Of a stretch of 64,000 nucleotides of DNA, positions 1 through 16,600 are shown one piece after another (within the stretch, counting starts at the first letter, position 1; each line of letters starts with the position of its first letter). The stretch covers positions 204,064 to 268,063 of the forward strand of contig NMRB01000024.1 in NCBI GenBank assembly GCA_002633025.1. Direction: 5' to 3'. Source of the DNA: Notospermus geniculatus. Taxonomy: Eukaryota > Nemertea > Pilidiophora > Heteronemertea > Lineidae. Below the pieces are notes generated by a model, which was not told where the DNA came from, did no database searches, and worked only from the letters and a program-made list of their open reading frames with translations. The translations under genes and the position numbers were made by a program.

Positions 1-259
1 CAGTAAGTGTTCATGAGGGAGGCTATAAACATCGATGCTGCCGACAGTTGGATGTAAAACTTTCGTTCATTGACTTCCATTCACGCCGGTATGTGAATGT
101 TGACAGGCGTGAATCGCTCCCGTCCTCAGAGTGTTCGCAGGCGCGATTTAATAACGCCGGTGAAAGGTTCTTCGGGCGTTTTTTATCACACTCCTGGGCG
201 ATTTTTCGCGGGCGCGCGGCGGGCGTGGCGCGATCGCGCCCGTTTCCTGACATGCACTG

Positions 260-440
260 ACCCAGGATCGTCCTGGGTACAAATAAGGTACCTTAACATT
301 ACCCAGTTTAAAAATCCGTGCCATTTCCCACCTGCCCACGTACCACAACCTCGGGCGCAGGTCAAAATGGCACGGATTTCAAACTGGGTAATGTTAAGGT
401 ACCTTACATGTATTTATACCCAGGATGGACCTGGGTAACA
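260..440. repeat. Inverted-repeat element (MITE-like)
   Basis: The left arm (about 260-327) and right arm (about 366-440) are reverse complements over roughly 65 bases, sharing blocks such as GGTACCTTAACATTACCCAG. Short CCCAGG..CCTGGGT palindromes sit at both outer ends. There is no coding capacity. This is typical of a non-autonomous DNA transposon; the superfamily cannot be assigned by eye. Confidence 0.75.
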
Positions 441-1454
441 AAAAGGATTACCCAGAATACCCAGGGTAGTAATGAGGTGCACCCTTGACGACATTAACCG
501 ATTCAGCGATAGTAAACTTAGTCCTTCAGGCGCCTGTAGAGGTTCTGTGTCATCGCAAGGTCGACCTGACATAGCCATTAGGATTGGAAAACGATCACTT
601 ACCATATCCCAGAACATTAGTGAAGGTTTTTTCCCTTTAATAATCCCAAACCGTTGATCCAATTCCACCGCCTGTACGATATAGAAGTGAACGATAACTG
701 TCAGGACTTTTCGCCCAAATCGCCCAATCGGCATCGTCCGAATAGGATGCTCACATAACTGGCATATTCCATGCTACTAAATGCAGCCAATGAGGATTTG
801 GATAACCGTATTTTCTATACGTAATTTGAGACAGTTCAATCAGGATGTTAACTCGAACTGGCTGCTGAAATGTGTCCCCATCGGGCGACACCTTCCAATC
901 GAGCCTTGCGCTCCATGGGCGAAAANAAATGGGTTTATGTGGAATGACAACTTGGAAGAGTTTTGTTGTGGAAAACACTCCTAATTAAAAATATGTCATA
1001 CAACAGGATTAAATGCAATTTGCTATGTTTTACCTATGATTTCATGCTGAATTTGCAAAGGTAAAAATGTAGCAAGTCACAATTCTGACGACGTAAAAAC
1101 CGGGGAATACATGTCTTTCCGAGGCTTTGGCGAACATTTTGCAAGCAAAAACTGTTTATTATGATGAAACAATACCCATTAAGTACGAATTTGGCCTTAA
1201 CTCATTTTTCCAAAAATGTGACTTACTAGGTATTTCCATTGCACGCTAGAAATAGATCCGCGACAAGTAAGATGGCGGCCAATACCGACGCCTTCCAGGC
1301 CTAGCGGCGGCTTTTGGAACCGAAATGGAAAGAACAATACAATACCATACAATAATATACACTTTTCCCTCAGACTAGAGCATACCGTTACTTAGCTCAT
1401 CAGTGATCGCTGTTCCCTGGCACTTTAATTCCCTCAGAGGACACCGTTACTTAC
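441..1454. other. No recognised gene; AAGATGGCGGCC motif at about 1270
   Basis: Open frames on the minus strand (414-734 and 751-978) are short and match no family I recognise. A single ambiguous base is at about 925. At about 1270-1281 the sequence AAGATGGCGGCC matches the YY1-type element often found at animal housekeeping promoters, but no transcript could be attached to it. Confidence 0.4.
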
Positions 1455-1630
1455 CACATCAATGGTCTTTAACTCGCTGATGTCATCGTACATGAAGACC
1501 ACGATATCTGGGATTTCCTCGACGATGGCCTCAATGAAATCCCACCAGGGTTCATATGAGTTCAGAACCATCATCTTCGTCCAGGTTGTCGTGTTCGAGA
1601 AGATCAAATTCGTAAGTAATTCCAGGGCAA
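1455..1630 (-). CDS. Orphan internal exon, possibly sulfotransferase-like
   Basis: On the minus strand an acceptor (AATTTCAG) precedes 1630 and a good donor (GTG|GTAAGT) follows 1455. Between them one frame stays open for 58 codons and reads like real protein, including the stretches SYEPWWDFIEAIVEEIPDIV and FMYDDISELKTID. The W-rich segment followed by a hydrophobic strand and an acidic D-D motif recalls the C-terminal half of P-loop sulfotransferases (the ..WxxH..VLFLxYEDxxxD region), a family expanded in many marine invertebrates, but I could not align a nucleotide-binding loop. No partner exons were found within 2 kb. It could be one exon of a gene extending off the left end on the minus strand, or a relic. 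Confidence 0.4.
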
Positions 1631-2165
1631 CTGAAATTATTTTGAGGCACAGAAAGAAAATGGATATCGACCAGGGGAGGTGAGTGAAACACAGAGAATG
1701 CAGATGTACCACGTCCAGCTACGGTGGCCCATAAGGGACATTTATTTTTCATTTTATATTTTTATTTTTTTTCATTCTTTTCTCCGTGGAATAGCTTTAT
1801 TCCGTGGAGTAAACTCATCTCCGCGTGGAGTAAAGTTTTTCTCCTATAGGCAGCTAGTTAATAGGTATCTTTCACGGAACGCTACGTAACGGTGACGTAT
1901 TCTCCAATAACAGGATCTTTGTAAATACATGTAATGCCGTACTGTGTCCATGACATGTACGGATATAACTGCTCCGTTGGAGAAAGTTTTACGTTAGTCT
2001 ACGTTCTCAATGAACGTAGTCAGATGTGAAGCCTGATTGGCCACTGCCCCTTGAAACTCCTCCTCCCAGCCAGGCGCCGCTGACCTCCGCCTGGTATTGC
2101 CGCAATGACCAATGTCCATATTTGGACACGAGCTGTGGCTAAAAAGAGCCCGACCGTTTGAAGAG
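1631..2165. other. No recognised gene
   Basis: A/T-rich sequence with short repeated phrases (GTGGAGTAAA at about 1804 and 1827, and CTCCGTTGGAGAAAGTTTTA nearby). No splice-consistent open frame was recognised. Confidence 0.4.
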
Positions 2166-2166
2166 G

Positions 2167-3320
2167 ATTTTTAGCTCACCTCTGTGAGGTGAGCTTCTCT
2201 CGTGGTGTGTCGTCCGTCGTCCGTCGGCAGCCGTCGTCGTTAACAGGGGTGGCACGTTTCTAAACCGCTTGGGTTACAAACTTGAAATTTGGTGTACAGG
2301 TACCCTATGGTAAAAACTATCTCTGGACCGAAGCTTATTGCTGCTGCATGTACACTCTGGCCTGTAGGGGGCGCTTTGTGAAAACTTTCTTTCGGCCATA
2401 TCTCCTGAACGCTGTTAGCTAGAACCACAAAACTTTTATGGTGGGTTCCTCTGATGAAACTACAGCACATAAATCCCGGGTTTTTGATATGACCTACTTT
2501 TCAAGGTCACAGAGGTCAAAGTTCAAAATTCACTGTTTGGTGGCACATTTCATGGCTNCAAATTTCAACCCAATCGGACTTCAAATATGGCCGCCAGGAA
2601 GCCATCTTGAAAAATGGACTTTGACCCACATTTTATAAATAGGAGTAGGTTGGATGTTTTAACCTTGTCAAAATATGTATCTAGGTACCATAAATGTATG
2701 GTAAATTTTAGTCAGATTCGACGTCAAATATGGCCGCCAGGGAGCCATCTTGAAAAATGGACTTCAACCCACACCTCATAAATAGTGGTAGCTAGGATGC
2801 TTTAACCATGCCTAAATATGTGTCTTTGGTACCGTCTATTTATATGCCAAATTTCGGTTCGATTGGACTTCAACATGGCTGCCTGGCAGCCATCTTGAAA
2901 AATTGACTTTGGCCATATTTCATCGGTAGTAAATGTTACGATGACGGATGTTTCAATGTTGTCTAAATATCTATGCGAGTATCCTGTACATTCCTGCTAA
3001 AATTTCAGTCCCAACGAACGTCAAGTGTGTGGCCACCTGGTGGCCATCTTGAAAAATAGAATTTTTGCCATCTGTGACCTAGACAGGAAAGCAGTTTGTT
3101 CACAAATACCACTTGTATTCAGACTTATATTCAGAATTTGTACTCCTTCTGGGTGCCATCACCTGAGTTTATGCCATCTTGACTGATAATACTGATCAGA
3201 TCATAAAAATACTTCTTGGTGTGTTCAGCTTTATCGTATCTTACTGATCCTTCAACATTCAGCTTGAGAGTCACAGTTTCACACTTAACCACGGGGACTT
3301 ATCACAGAGGTGAGCACAAT
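2167..3320. repeat. Large dispersed repeat with internal ~145-bp tandem units
   Basis: It begins with the palindromic TTTTAGCTCACCTCTGTGAG and ends near a related AGAGGTGAGC. The phrase AATATGGCCGCCAGG..GCCATCTTGAAAAAT recurs at about 2585, 2730, 2875 and 3025, giving a period near 145 bases. Related copies lie at 28150-29480 and 35070-35635. No transposase frame was seen. It appears non-autonomous. Confidence 0.7.
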
Positions 3321-4090
3321 GGCCCTGGCCATTTCATTCTTATAATGTTACCATTCACTGACTTGGGATTACAATAGAGCTTTCACAGTCAGTTCTTTTT
3401 AAGCTAGGAATTAATCCACCATTGATTTTCAAGCTGATTTTGTGTTGCGACTTGCTTTGCAACTGGGCACTCGATCGCCGTAGTGGACTCGCCAGACGTG
3501 ATTTCCACCAATGGCGAAGATGTGGTCAATTTCAGTCAGCAGTCGGTCGGCGACCGGTGTCAATTCCTTGCGATCATATTCAATCGCAGGTAGCAGGTTG
3601 CAAAGCAGTCACAACGCAGAAAATCAGCAGTGGATTCCTAGCTTCAGGCACATTTGCCCCACACAGTACGTGGAGGTGGTGACAAAAGACACAGCTATTT
3701 TGACATTTTCCCATGGATCACTCTGTGCTCCTTTTGCTGTGTGTGGATCAGTCAAGAAGCATTCTACCTCTCATTACACACCGTGTGACAAAAGATTTGC
3801 TTATTCAAGATGTGTGTCGTTGTAAACATCACTTGGATAACACACCCGTGTGTTCCCAAAAGATCTCTTTCAAACTTTGTGTTCTGTTTTTCCTGCTGCA
3901 TGGAAAGAACGTGAAAGATGAGGTAATTTTGATCAGAGTGTGTTTGTTATTTCATGATAGCATAAAGGAATCAAAGTACCAGGTTGTACAGGACAAAAGG
4001 TTTACTGTTAAGTTCAAAACGTCTCAGCTTAGTGTTCATTGGTGTACTTACTTCTTCTGCCTTTGGCACCACAGGTTCTCAATCTAAGGA
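3321..4090. other. Upstream of the aPKC exons; no supported exon
   Basis: This stretch precedes the first recognised aPKC kinase exon. I looked for PB1 and C1-domain exons, such as a zinc-coordinating HxxC pattern, and saw none. A minus-strand open stretch at about 3430-3600 is protein-like but has no splice or family support. Confidence 0.35.
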
Positions 4091-4335
4091 AACTTAACCC
4101 CTTAACTGGGTACGGCGTACTATTACGTCATTACGAAATCCAGGGAATCCCCGAAAACACCCGAGGATCACAGCTTGCGTAATAGTACGCCTTGCAAGGA
4201 AATGGCGCATTACAGTGCATAGGACGTTATATCACGTCTGGAACCTTATGTGTCAAATACTTTTGGCAAATTTTTTTAAAGAAAGAAAAATTTGAACTAA
4301 AAAAATTACATACATGTAGTTAAGGGATTAACCAT
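4091..4335. repeat. TIR element with AACCCCTTAACTGGGTA start
   Basis: It starts AACCCCTTAACTGGGTA and ends TAGTTAAGGGATTA, a short inverted terminus. It contains GTAATAGTACGCCTTGCAAGGAAATGGC, which reappears inverted at 24915-25075. The two copies define a dispersed, apparently non-coding DNA element. Confidence 0.65.
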
Positions 4336-4455
4336 GAGGGAAATACCTGACGATGTTGTCTGATCCTGTGCTCCTTGTGATTGGCTGAGAGAAAACTGTT
4401 TGAATTTTTTTTCGTCTTTGTGATTCCATTCATGACAAATTTCTTCCCTCCTCAG

Positions 4456-8808
<4,353 letters not shown>

Positions 8809-8851
8809 AAGGAGTTCTCGGCGAAACTCTGGAGTTGTCTACTTAATGCAC

Positions 8852-9504
8852 AGATCATTGCAGTATTGGTGCTTACTGTAATATATTGTGAGGCACAAAG
8901 TGATCGTGGAAAGTTGTTGAAGATTCTAGGAACGACATTCCCTGGTGGTCAGGTTTTTCTGATCTGATAAAAGGGATGCATTTTTTGACAAGTGTTGTGA
9001 TGTGAGATGCAGTCGATGTGGCCTTGCTGACCGTAACTTCGTAATAAACATCACATGGTCCAGAAATGCGATGTTCATGATGGGTAAATCTCCGTGGGAA
9101 CAGAGGGGATGATGAAATTGAAAAGGGGTACAGTGCCATGGTTGTCTGTGAGCAAATATACTTGTATACTTAATGTTCAGCTTCTTTGTGGTAAGCACGA
9201 CTGTGTTGGTATCATTCAGCCCCGTGATGTGGCCTTAGTAAAAAGCGATGTGCAAATGTGAAGTCTTTCAACTTTGAGGCAAGATTTTGCTTCGATATAT
9301 TTCTTCTCAACATCTTCATTGAGTTTATTGTTTGTGAGGAATTTGGTATCCATCTGTTGTGGTTCGTATTGATCACAAATAAGTTGGTGGTGGAGTCTTT
9401 TAGGCCTAAATCCTTAGACACAAAATACCGCTGGCCTTTCAACTAGACTAATAGATGGCGCAGCGAGTGTAACACCCTAATGACATACCAACGTTACTTT
9501 GTTC
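8852..9504 (+). repeat. Duplicated aPKC 3' flank, copy 1
   Basis: It is nearly identical to 9506-10178 at a constant offset of 654 bases, differing by a few substitutions (for example GTGCAAATGTG versus GTGCAGATGTG). A 19-base segment present in the second copy is missing just before ACTAGACTAATAGATGGCG. It contains the presumed aPKC 3' UTR. Confidence 0.9.
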
Positions 9505-9505
9505 N

Positions 9506-10178
9506 AGATCATTGCAGTATTGGTGCTTACTGTAATATATTGTGAGGCACAAAGTGATCGTGGAAAGTTGTTGAAGATTCTAGGAACGACATTCCCTGGT
9601 GGTCAGGTTTTTCTGATCTGATAAAAGGGATGCATTTTTTGACAAGTGTTGTGATGTGAGATGCAGTCGATGTGGCCTTGCTGACCGTAACTTCGTAATA
9701 AACATCACATGGTCCAGAAATGCGATGTTCATGATGGGTAAATCTCCGTGGGAACAGAGGGGATGATGAAATTGAAAAGGGGTACAGTGCCATGGTTGTC
9801 TGTGAGCAAATATACTTGTATACTTAATGTTCAGCTTCTTTGTGGTAAGCACGACTGTGTTGGTATCATTCAGCCCCGTGATGTGGCCTTAGTAAAAAGC
9901 GATGTGCAGATGTGAAGTCTTTCAACTTTGAAGCAAGATTTTGCTTCGATATATTTCTTCTCAACATCTTCATTGAGTTTATTGTTTGTGAGGAATTTGG
10001 TATCCATCTGTTGTGGTTCGTATTGATCACAAATAAGTTGGTGGTGGCGTCTTTTAGGCCTAAATCCTTGGACACAAAATACCGCTGGCCTTTCAATGGA
10101 GAACCTGCATGACAAACTAGACTAATAGATGGCGCAGCGAGTGTAACACCCTAATGACGTACCAACGTTACTTTGTTC
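9506..10178 (+). repeat. Duplicated aPKC 3' flank, copy 2, after a single N at 9505
   Basis: This second copy is separated from the first by one N. The sequence continues uniquely after TACTTTGTTC at about 10178. The arrangement is what a join of two allelic contigs gives. A genuine recent tandem duplication is the alternative. Confidence 0.85.
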
Positions 10179-11370
10179 ACTGTCGACGTCGCACCGTCAA
10201 AACATCTTTGTACATTTTTCTACACAATTTTCCGTGGGATTTTCCCCAAAAGACGTTGTCAGTATTGACATCCTGTGGCATTTCTGACAAAACAAAGCAG
10301 TGATATATGGAGAACTTTGAAAATGAAACAGGGCCGTGTAATTTAATCAAAATCGAACCAAACTGAGTGGTTTATTTTGGGGCAAGAAGTAAATAGAAAT
10401 ACTGTTAGAAAATAGGACTTCCGGGTCTTACACTGACAGCGCCACATTGTGGCGTTAGTTCGCGGGTTCTTCATTGCATGGACATTTCTCACCCCTTCAA
10501 AATTGAAGGGAATGTAAGGATTTAGACTAAAGGTGCCGTTGGATTTCTTCATGGCTTGTAATGTTAGTGTTGAACGGTTTGTAGTAATGATAGACAAACA
10601 CTTCATGGCTTATAGTTCCAGTTCCAGTTGTCATATTCAATACGCGTAATAATGTGCTAACAGTGTCGTCTCGCAATACACAGGAGAAAATGCTAGTCAG
10701 CTTTTGTGAATAGATATTTGTAAGATTTCCATGCATATTATATAAAAATCAAGCAGAATTGAACAGAATCTGTGCCTTTGTGAGATGAAATTACCAGTAG
10801 TAAGTTGTGACCAGTCTGTTTGTGGCGTGTTTTGTGGTCACATATCGGTGCCCACATGTTGACATTGCGTCTTGAGGCAACTCGCGGCAACTAGCTTTCC
10901 GGCGATGGAAGCAACTCGGAGTGACTGATCAGTTGCCGATTTTGTCGACCTGAGCGTGCTTGTGTCTCCGAGCAACTGCCGGATCCGCTAGTTGAGCGTG
11001 CTGTTCGAGGTAACTGCCAGTTGCTCTGAGTTCCTCTCAATCTCTGAAATGTCGACCTGTGCGTGGTGGTATTTTGATCTGCGACGGATCCGTCGAGTTG
11101 CTTCAAGATGCAATGTCGACCTGTGGGCACCTTATCTACTCAGTATATCCTGAAGCACCAGGCCCCTATGCCTATTTGGTGAATGAATGTTTGCATCATT
11201 CCAGGTTTTACAAAACGTGTCCGGTTTCTAGACACATTCCGCTATTGTTAACATAGAAAGCGCGAGGACAATCTTATCAAGTGTGAACAGATATCGTGCA
11301 TATTCCGTCAGTTTCATATACCTTTGAAAAGTCAAACAAGATGCTGTTGTCTTGTTGTTGTCGATACTAA
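10179..11370. other. Intergenic; no recognised gene
   Basis: Between aPKC and the desaturase. Variants of AGTTGC/GGCAACT recur at 10870-11110, which may be a decayed inverted element. No exon with convincing splice sites was seen. Confidence 0.4.
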
Positions 11371-11371
11371 A

Positions 11372-11878
11372 CAGTGGTCTGCACAGCAGTCAGAGTGGTC
11401 TTTGTGGCAGTCATAATGGTCTACATGGCAGTCAGAGTGGTCTACATGGCAGTCAGAGTGGTCTACGTGGCAGTCAGAGTGGTCTACATGGCAGTCAGAA
11501 TGGTTTACATGTCAGTCAAAATGGTCTACATGGCAGTCAAAATGGTATAGATGGCAGTCACCAATGGTCTATGTGGCAGCCACAATGGTCAGTGTGGCAG
11601 CCAAAATCGTCTATACGGCAGTGACAGTGGTCTATTGGCAGTCACAATGGTCTAAATGGCAGTCGCAATGGCCTGTGTGGCAGTCGCAATGGTCTAAATG
11701 GCAGTCGCAATGGTCTAAATGGCAGTCACAATGGTCTACTGGCACTCACAATGGTCTTTATGGAAGTCACAATGGTCTATGGCAGTCACAGTGGTCTTTA
11801 TGGCAGTCACAATGGTCTATGTGGCAGTCGCAATGGTCTAAATGGCAGTTACAATAGTCTGTGCGGCAGTCATTGTAA
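11372..11878. repeat. 21-bp minisatellite, about 23 units
   Basis: The unit GTGGTCTACATGGCAGTCAGA recurs with variants (CACAATGGTCTAAATGGCAGT) across about 500 bases. Because 21 is a multiple of three, long pseudo-open frames arise (7-residue QSQWSKW or GLHGSQS repeats). They have no family match or splice context and are not called as genes. Confidence 0.92.
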
Positions 11879-11879
11879 C

Positions 11880-12798
11880 TCATGTATTAAATAGCTGATG
11901 ATGAGTAGGTGTTGGCTTCTCATGTTAAATGTTCTATATCTGTGTTGATGGTCATTTTCTTAGTTCAACCAGAACACAAGCTTGACTCCCTCTGCATACA
12001 CATGAACATGTCTTACTTTGTCAAAAAAGGTGCTATGATAATGGATTTAATTTGTGGGTGTTTTTTCTTCGATTGCATATTCTTATGAGGTAGAATCAGA
12101 ATGTATGCTAGGAAGATATTCATTTAGGTTATTTTGACACTAAAACGGATCTGGGAAAGTTTTGGTGGGGTAGCTCTGACCTTAGATATGAAGTTGCTCT
12201 TCCTGGCCCTGAATGCGACAACCAGAGCCAGCCAAGAATTCTCACACCAAATATCAGGAGGAAAATTACCATATTTAAAATATATCTTTATTATCAATAT
12301 TATAAACCAAGTTCATATCAAAATTAATCAGTCTATAATGTATGATGTGTACTGTATGCCTTAAGATATAAAATAACACAACTGCATCTATGTCCATGGT
12401 TTGAGCAGACATCTTCTATGATAGTTTTCTAAAAGCCTTTGAAAGTAATTGGAAAGAATTTTTTTTAAAAATTCTTCAGATGGTTGTTAGGAGTACCACT
12501 GGATGTGAGAAAATTTTTACAGAAGATGCCGACTGCTGGACTCTCGGGTGGTTAACACATGTAATTAACTGGTCAACAGACAAGATTTGACTCAAGTATA
12601 ATTTGCCTGCAATGTAAGTGTTGTGGCCTTCTTATATGGAATATTATTCCTTCTTGGGTTTTTGCGACCTGATTTATTCCTTTTCATCATGTTTCATTTG
12701 TTCTGGGGAACTTATTCTCGTGTTCCCTTATTCTACCTCAAGAGGCGACTTAAATGAAATTAAAATATCTGAAACCTTGGAAATGGTGCGGAGTGGCT
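11880..12798. other. Intergenic A/T-rich sequence
   Basis: No recognised gene, RNA or element. Confidence 0.4.
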
Positions 12799-12990
12799 AT
12801 TTGTATTTTGCGGAACGGAATGGAATGAAACGGAATGGAATGAAACGGAATGGAACATTATTGTTCCGTTTTGCAAAATACAGATTACAAATGCAAATCT
12901 GTATTATGCGGAACGGAACAACCTCATTCCAGGTTGTTGGTCATTTGTTCTGTTCCGTTTCGTTCCGTTCCACAAAATACAAATAGCCAT
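12799..12990. repeat. Inverted-repeat element with GGAATGGAATGAAAC tandem
   Basis: The outer arms CTATTTGTATTTTGCGGAAC and TTCCACAAAATACAAATAG are reverse complements. The left arm contains tandem GGAATGGAATGAAAC units and the right half has TTCCGTTTCGTTCCG. This is a MITE-like hairpin. Confidence 0.75.
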
Positions 12991-13640
12991 GCAGATTCTA
13001 GCTTCTATCATGAAAAAAAGAGAGAACCAAGATCATGAAACAAGTTGAGCTTCACATGCTATGTTATTCTCTGTACTTTTATTAAATTTGACACATATCA
13101 GATCACAGCTTCATTCCATAGTTAACCATTTATAATATTTTGCATACGTAAAAATTAATCTTTTTTCAATAAAGAAATATCTATGAATTATTGTCTTCAG
13201 TTGTGAAGATTATCATGTTGAAATAAAACATCATGGTCGATGTACAAGTGACATTTTGTCTTCTTCATTTTGTTTGTTAGGTACCAATCTATTTGTCGCT
13301 CCGTACCGTAGTCCCTGAGAACACGACTTTTCCCAAGCTCCTCCGCAGTGCCGTCGCATTCGGCATTTTATGATGCTCCACTTACGACACTGTCCCAGGT
13401 GCCTTAGTGCCTTATTTCCCATCCCCATATCAAATAAAGTCAAAGTAATAAGGATAGAACTATTTTCGCGCATGGTCATCGAAAAGGAGTGACTTTCGTC
13501 GCACTAGACTGGTCCTCTATCGTAGCGGCTCGAGGACAAAGGACCAGTCATGTCAGCTATTAACGGGAATTCCCGTGACGTAATAGAGGGTATTTCCCCA
13601 TCCAGAAAGACGGGGATTGCAACCTGATTCTCTGGATTTT
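12991..13640. other. Upstream region of the desaturase
   Basis: No coding exon was recognised. A small palindrome, ACTGGTCCT..AGGACCAGT, spans 13509-13550. The desaturase promoter and 5' UTR should lie here, but no TATA or initiator could be assigned. Confidence 0.35.
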
Positions 13641-13649
13641 GACCAAAAT

Positions 13650-16600
13650 ATGGGAAAAGGGGAATGCCAATCGGGCATTCAAGGGGGCATGAGTGATTCT
13701 CATATATCATGGCAAGACGTCAAACTGCACAATAAGCCAGAAGACAAGTGGATTGTCGTGAATGGCGATGTTTATGATATTTCTAGGTGGGCCCGGAAGC
13801 ATCCAGGTGGCGCTCGCATCATCAGTCATTATGCTGGGGAAGATGCTACGGTAGGCCTGAATGATCATCACTGAAATATATTGTCAACTTAACCAGACAG
13901 GCCTCTCATACGCAAGGCCAGTCCCCCTTCCATTGATATGGCCAAATAGGGTCTAGGCCTAGGCCTGTTTGTTCGAAGTTTTTTAAGTTAGGCTATAGGC
14001 GGCCTAGGCCTGTGGCTATGCGTTGTGGCAGGCGGCGGCACGGTGGTGGGCTGAACTCGAATAATCTGTGGTCGGGAGTGTAAGTGATGTTACTCCGTGG
14101 CACACAATGTAAAGCCGATTGTTCAATGCGGCTTATTCCGTCAATACTAATAGCATACCACCCAGTTTCTATTTTTACCAGCAAAGGTCGGACAAACATC
14201 GGGGGCTAGATCAACTAGATTTTACTGAGTGACCACATTGTCAAAGGTGAGAGAGGACAAAAGCAGGTTCAGACAAACAATGTAATTGACGACAAGTTCG
14301 ACGTCATTCGGGCGGTTCACTATTGGCGGCGTTTTGGGGCACTGATCGGGGATTCTAAATTCGTTCCCGGCAGTGTTGTTAGACTCTCTGGTGGAATGGC
14401 GGTCTCAAGTATTGAAATGGGCCTACTGGTACTTTTAAACGTTTTCTTCTTTACTTACAGGATGCATGGACTGCATTCCACAATGACAAAGACTTTGTCA
14501 CCAGATTCATGAAACCACTTCGCATTGGCCACATTAGTGACTCTAAACCGTCCAAAGAAGTACGTACTTTAGTAGCAGATGTGGGGTGATGATGTGAGAT
14601 ATCTGAAAAATGGGGAACTGGCACAGTTTACGTCACCACATAGTGCTGCATTCAATGTGATCACATTGCTGTTTGTGCCCTGCAGTAGATCTGGGGTGCC
14701 TCATTGCAAACATGGGATACTTGGCTTGTGTCTCATGTTGACCAATTCATTCACAATGATGACTTCATGATGAAAACAAACTAATCTTTTGAAGAACAAA
14801 AAGATTATTACATTATAACATTATAATGGTCCCTTCATTACTATTCGGTGTCTTTTCAGGCAGAAATCATCCGTGACTTCCGTGAAATCCGTCAGAAGGC
14901 CGAGGACATGGGTTTATTTAAAGTCAATGTCTTGTTTTTCCTAGCCCACATTGCACACATCCTTGCAATGGAGGTCATAGCCTACAGCATCATAAGTTAT
15001 TTTGGGACCAGCTGGACACCGTACTTGATTGCCGCTGTGATACTGGCCACCGTCCAGGTAATTGAAGCATATCTCAAAACCCACTAGTGGGTGTGGAAGT
15101 TCCAGTAGTCATCTGGACCCGTATTCATAAAACCTTGCTAGCTTAGTTGGTTGCTAGTTGTGTACATTGGCCTGTACAAACTGAGCACTTTAGCAAGTAA
15201 CTAAGCCTAGCAAGATTTTATGAATATGGGCCCTGGAATTTAAAAAAATTTCAAGTTCTGATATGACATCTTACTTTTGACTTGAAAGGTCAAAACCTCC
15301 CACAAGCCTTGCACAAACCCGTCTAGTGTTCTTACTTTCCTCCCATAGGCACAAGCCGGATGGTCTCAGCATGACTATGGACACCTGAGTGTCTTCAAGA
15401 GCAGCAGAATGAACCATTTAGCACATCAGTTTGTGATAGGGCATCTGAAGGTAATGTCCTAACAGATTTACCCCATTTTGTAACTTATCCTACATGTACT
15501 TTGCTTTGTTGAGTTTGGTTCATCAGTGATTCCCCACTGCAGTATGTAGATGTCGAGTTGATTCAAATATCCAGCGCAGGGATGCCTGGACCCCGTACAG
15601 GAAGTACCGGAAGTGTAGCCCCTGTGGCGTTGGAGAAACACGTGAGAGCTGGGTTTGGGTTCCGTTAGGGAGGCCATGTCACATTATGTCACTGCAATTT
15701 GAATGTTACATGGCAGGTTTCTTACCTCCACTGGTAGAATTCTGATCTCCACCAGTATGCTTTGTCACTCTACCACAGCACAACATAAAGCAGTTCATGA
15801 GATAACTGAGTTTTGAAACAGAATCCTTTTCTTCTAGGGTGCCTCCTCTCATTGGTGGAATTTCCGCCATTTCCAACACCACGCCAAACCAAATATCGTC
15901 CGTAAAGATCCAGATATCAACTTACCATATATTTTCCTCCTCGGGAATGTCCTGCCAATCCAGTGGGCAAAGAAAAGGCGAGGTTTTGCTCCATATAACT
16001 GGCAACAGAATTACTTCTTCCTAGGTATGGTCATTTCTCCTTTCAGCCTTACACAATCACTTTTTGAGTAGGAGGCCATGGACCCGGAGAAGGCTGAGCT
16101 GCCTTTCCATTTATACAACCAAACTTATAAATTTCTCAATGGAGAAGACTTTCTTATAGATGACTTTCATGTACCGGTATATTTCAAGATTGATTCCTGG
16201 CAACCTGACAGATTCTAACTCTTCCTTTGTCGTAGTGTTGTCGTTTACATTGTGTTGATCTCTTTTTCAGTCGGTCCACCTCTACTCCTGCCTGTCTATT
16301 TTCACTTTGAGAATCTCTATTTTGTTTTCAAGAGAAGAGATTGGTGGGTATGTAGTCTTTAGGGCATGGCGCAGTGCCTCTCTAAAATGGCCAAGATGTA
16401 TCCCTGTATTGTAGAGCCTGATGCCACTTTTTGCTGCATGTTTAATTTGAAGTTGGTGTAAAACTCAAGTTGCTGGTGATGGAACGGTTGGAACACATGC
16501 AAGGCTTGTGTTATTTGCACTAGGGAGTTGCTCCAAACATATTCAAAAAGAGGAACAGTTCTTATATTGCCCCATTTAAAATCTTTCCTTTATTGCAGGA

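Noticed and set aside
3430-3610. Minus-strand stretch reading LLPAIEYDRKELTPVADRLL and HIFAIGGNHVWRVHYG
   Set aside because: Protein-like, but no acceptor or donor in phase and no family recognised; not enough to call an exon.
11352-11857. Long repetitive open frames (GLHGSQS and QSQWSKW repeats)
   Set aside because: They arise because a 21-bp minisatellite unit is a multiple of three; there is no splice context or family match.
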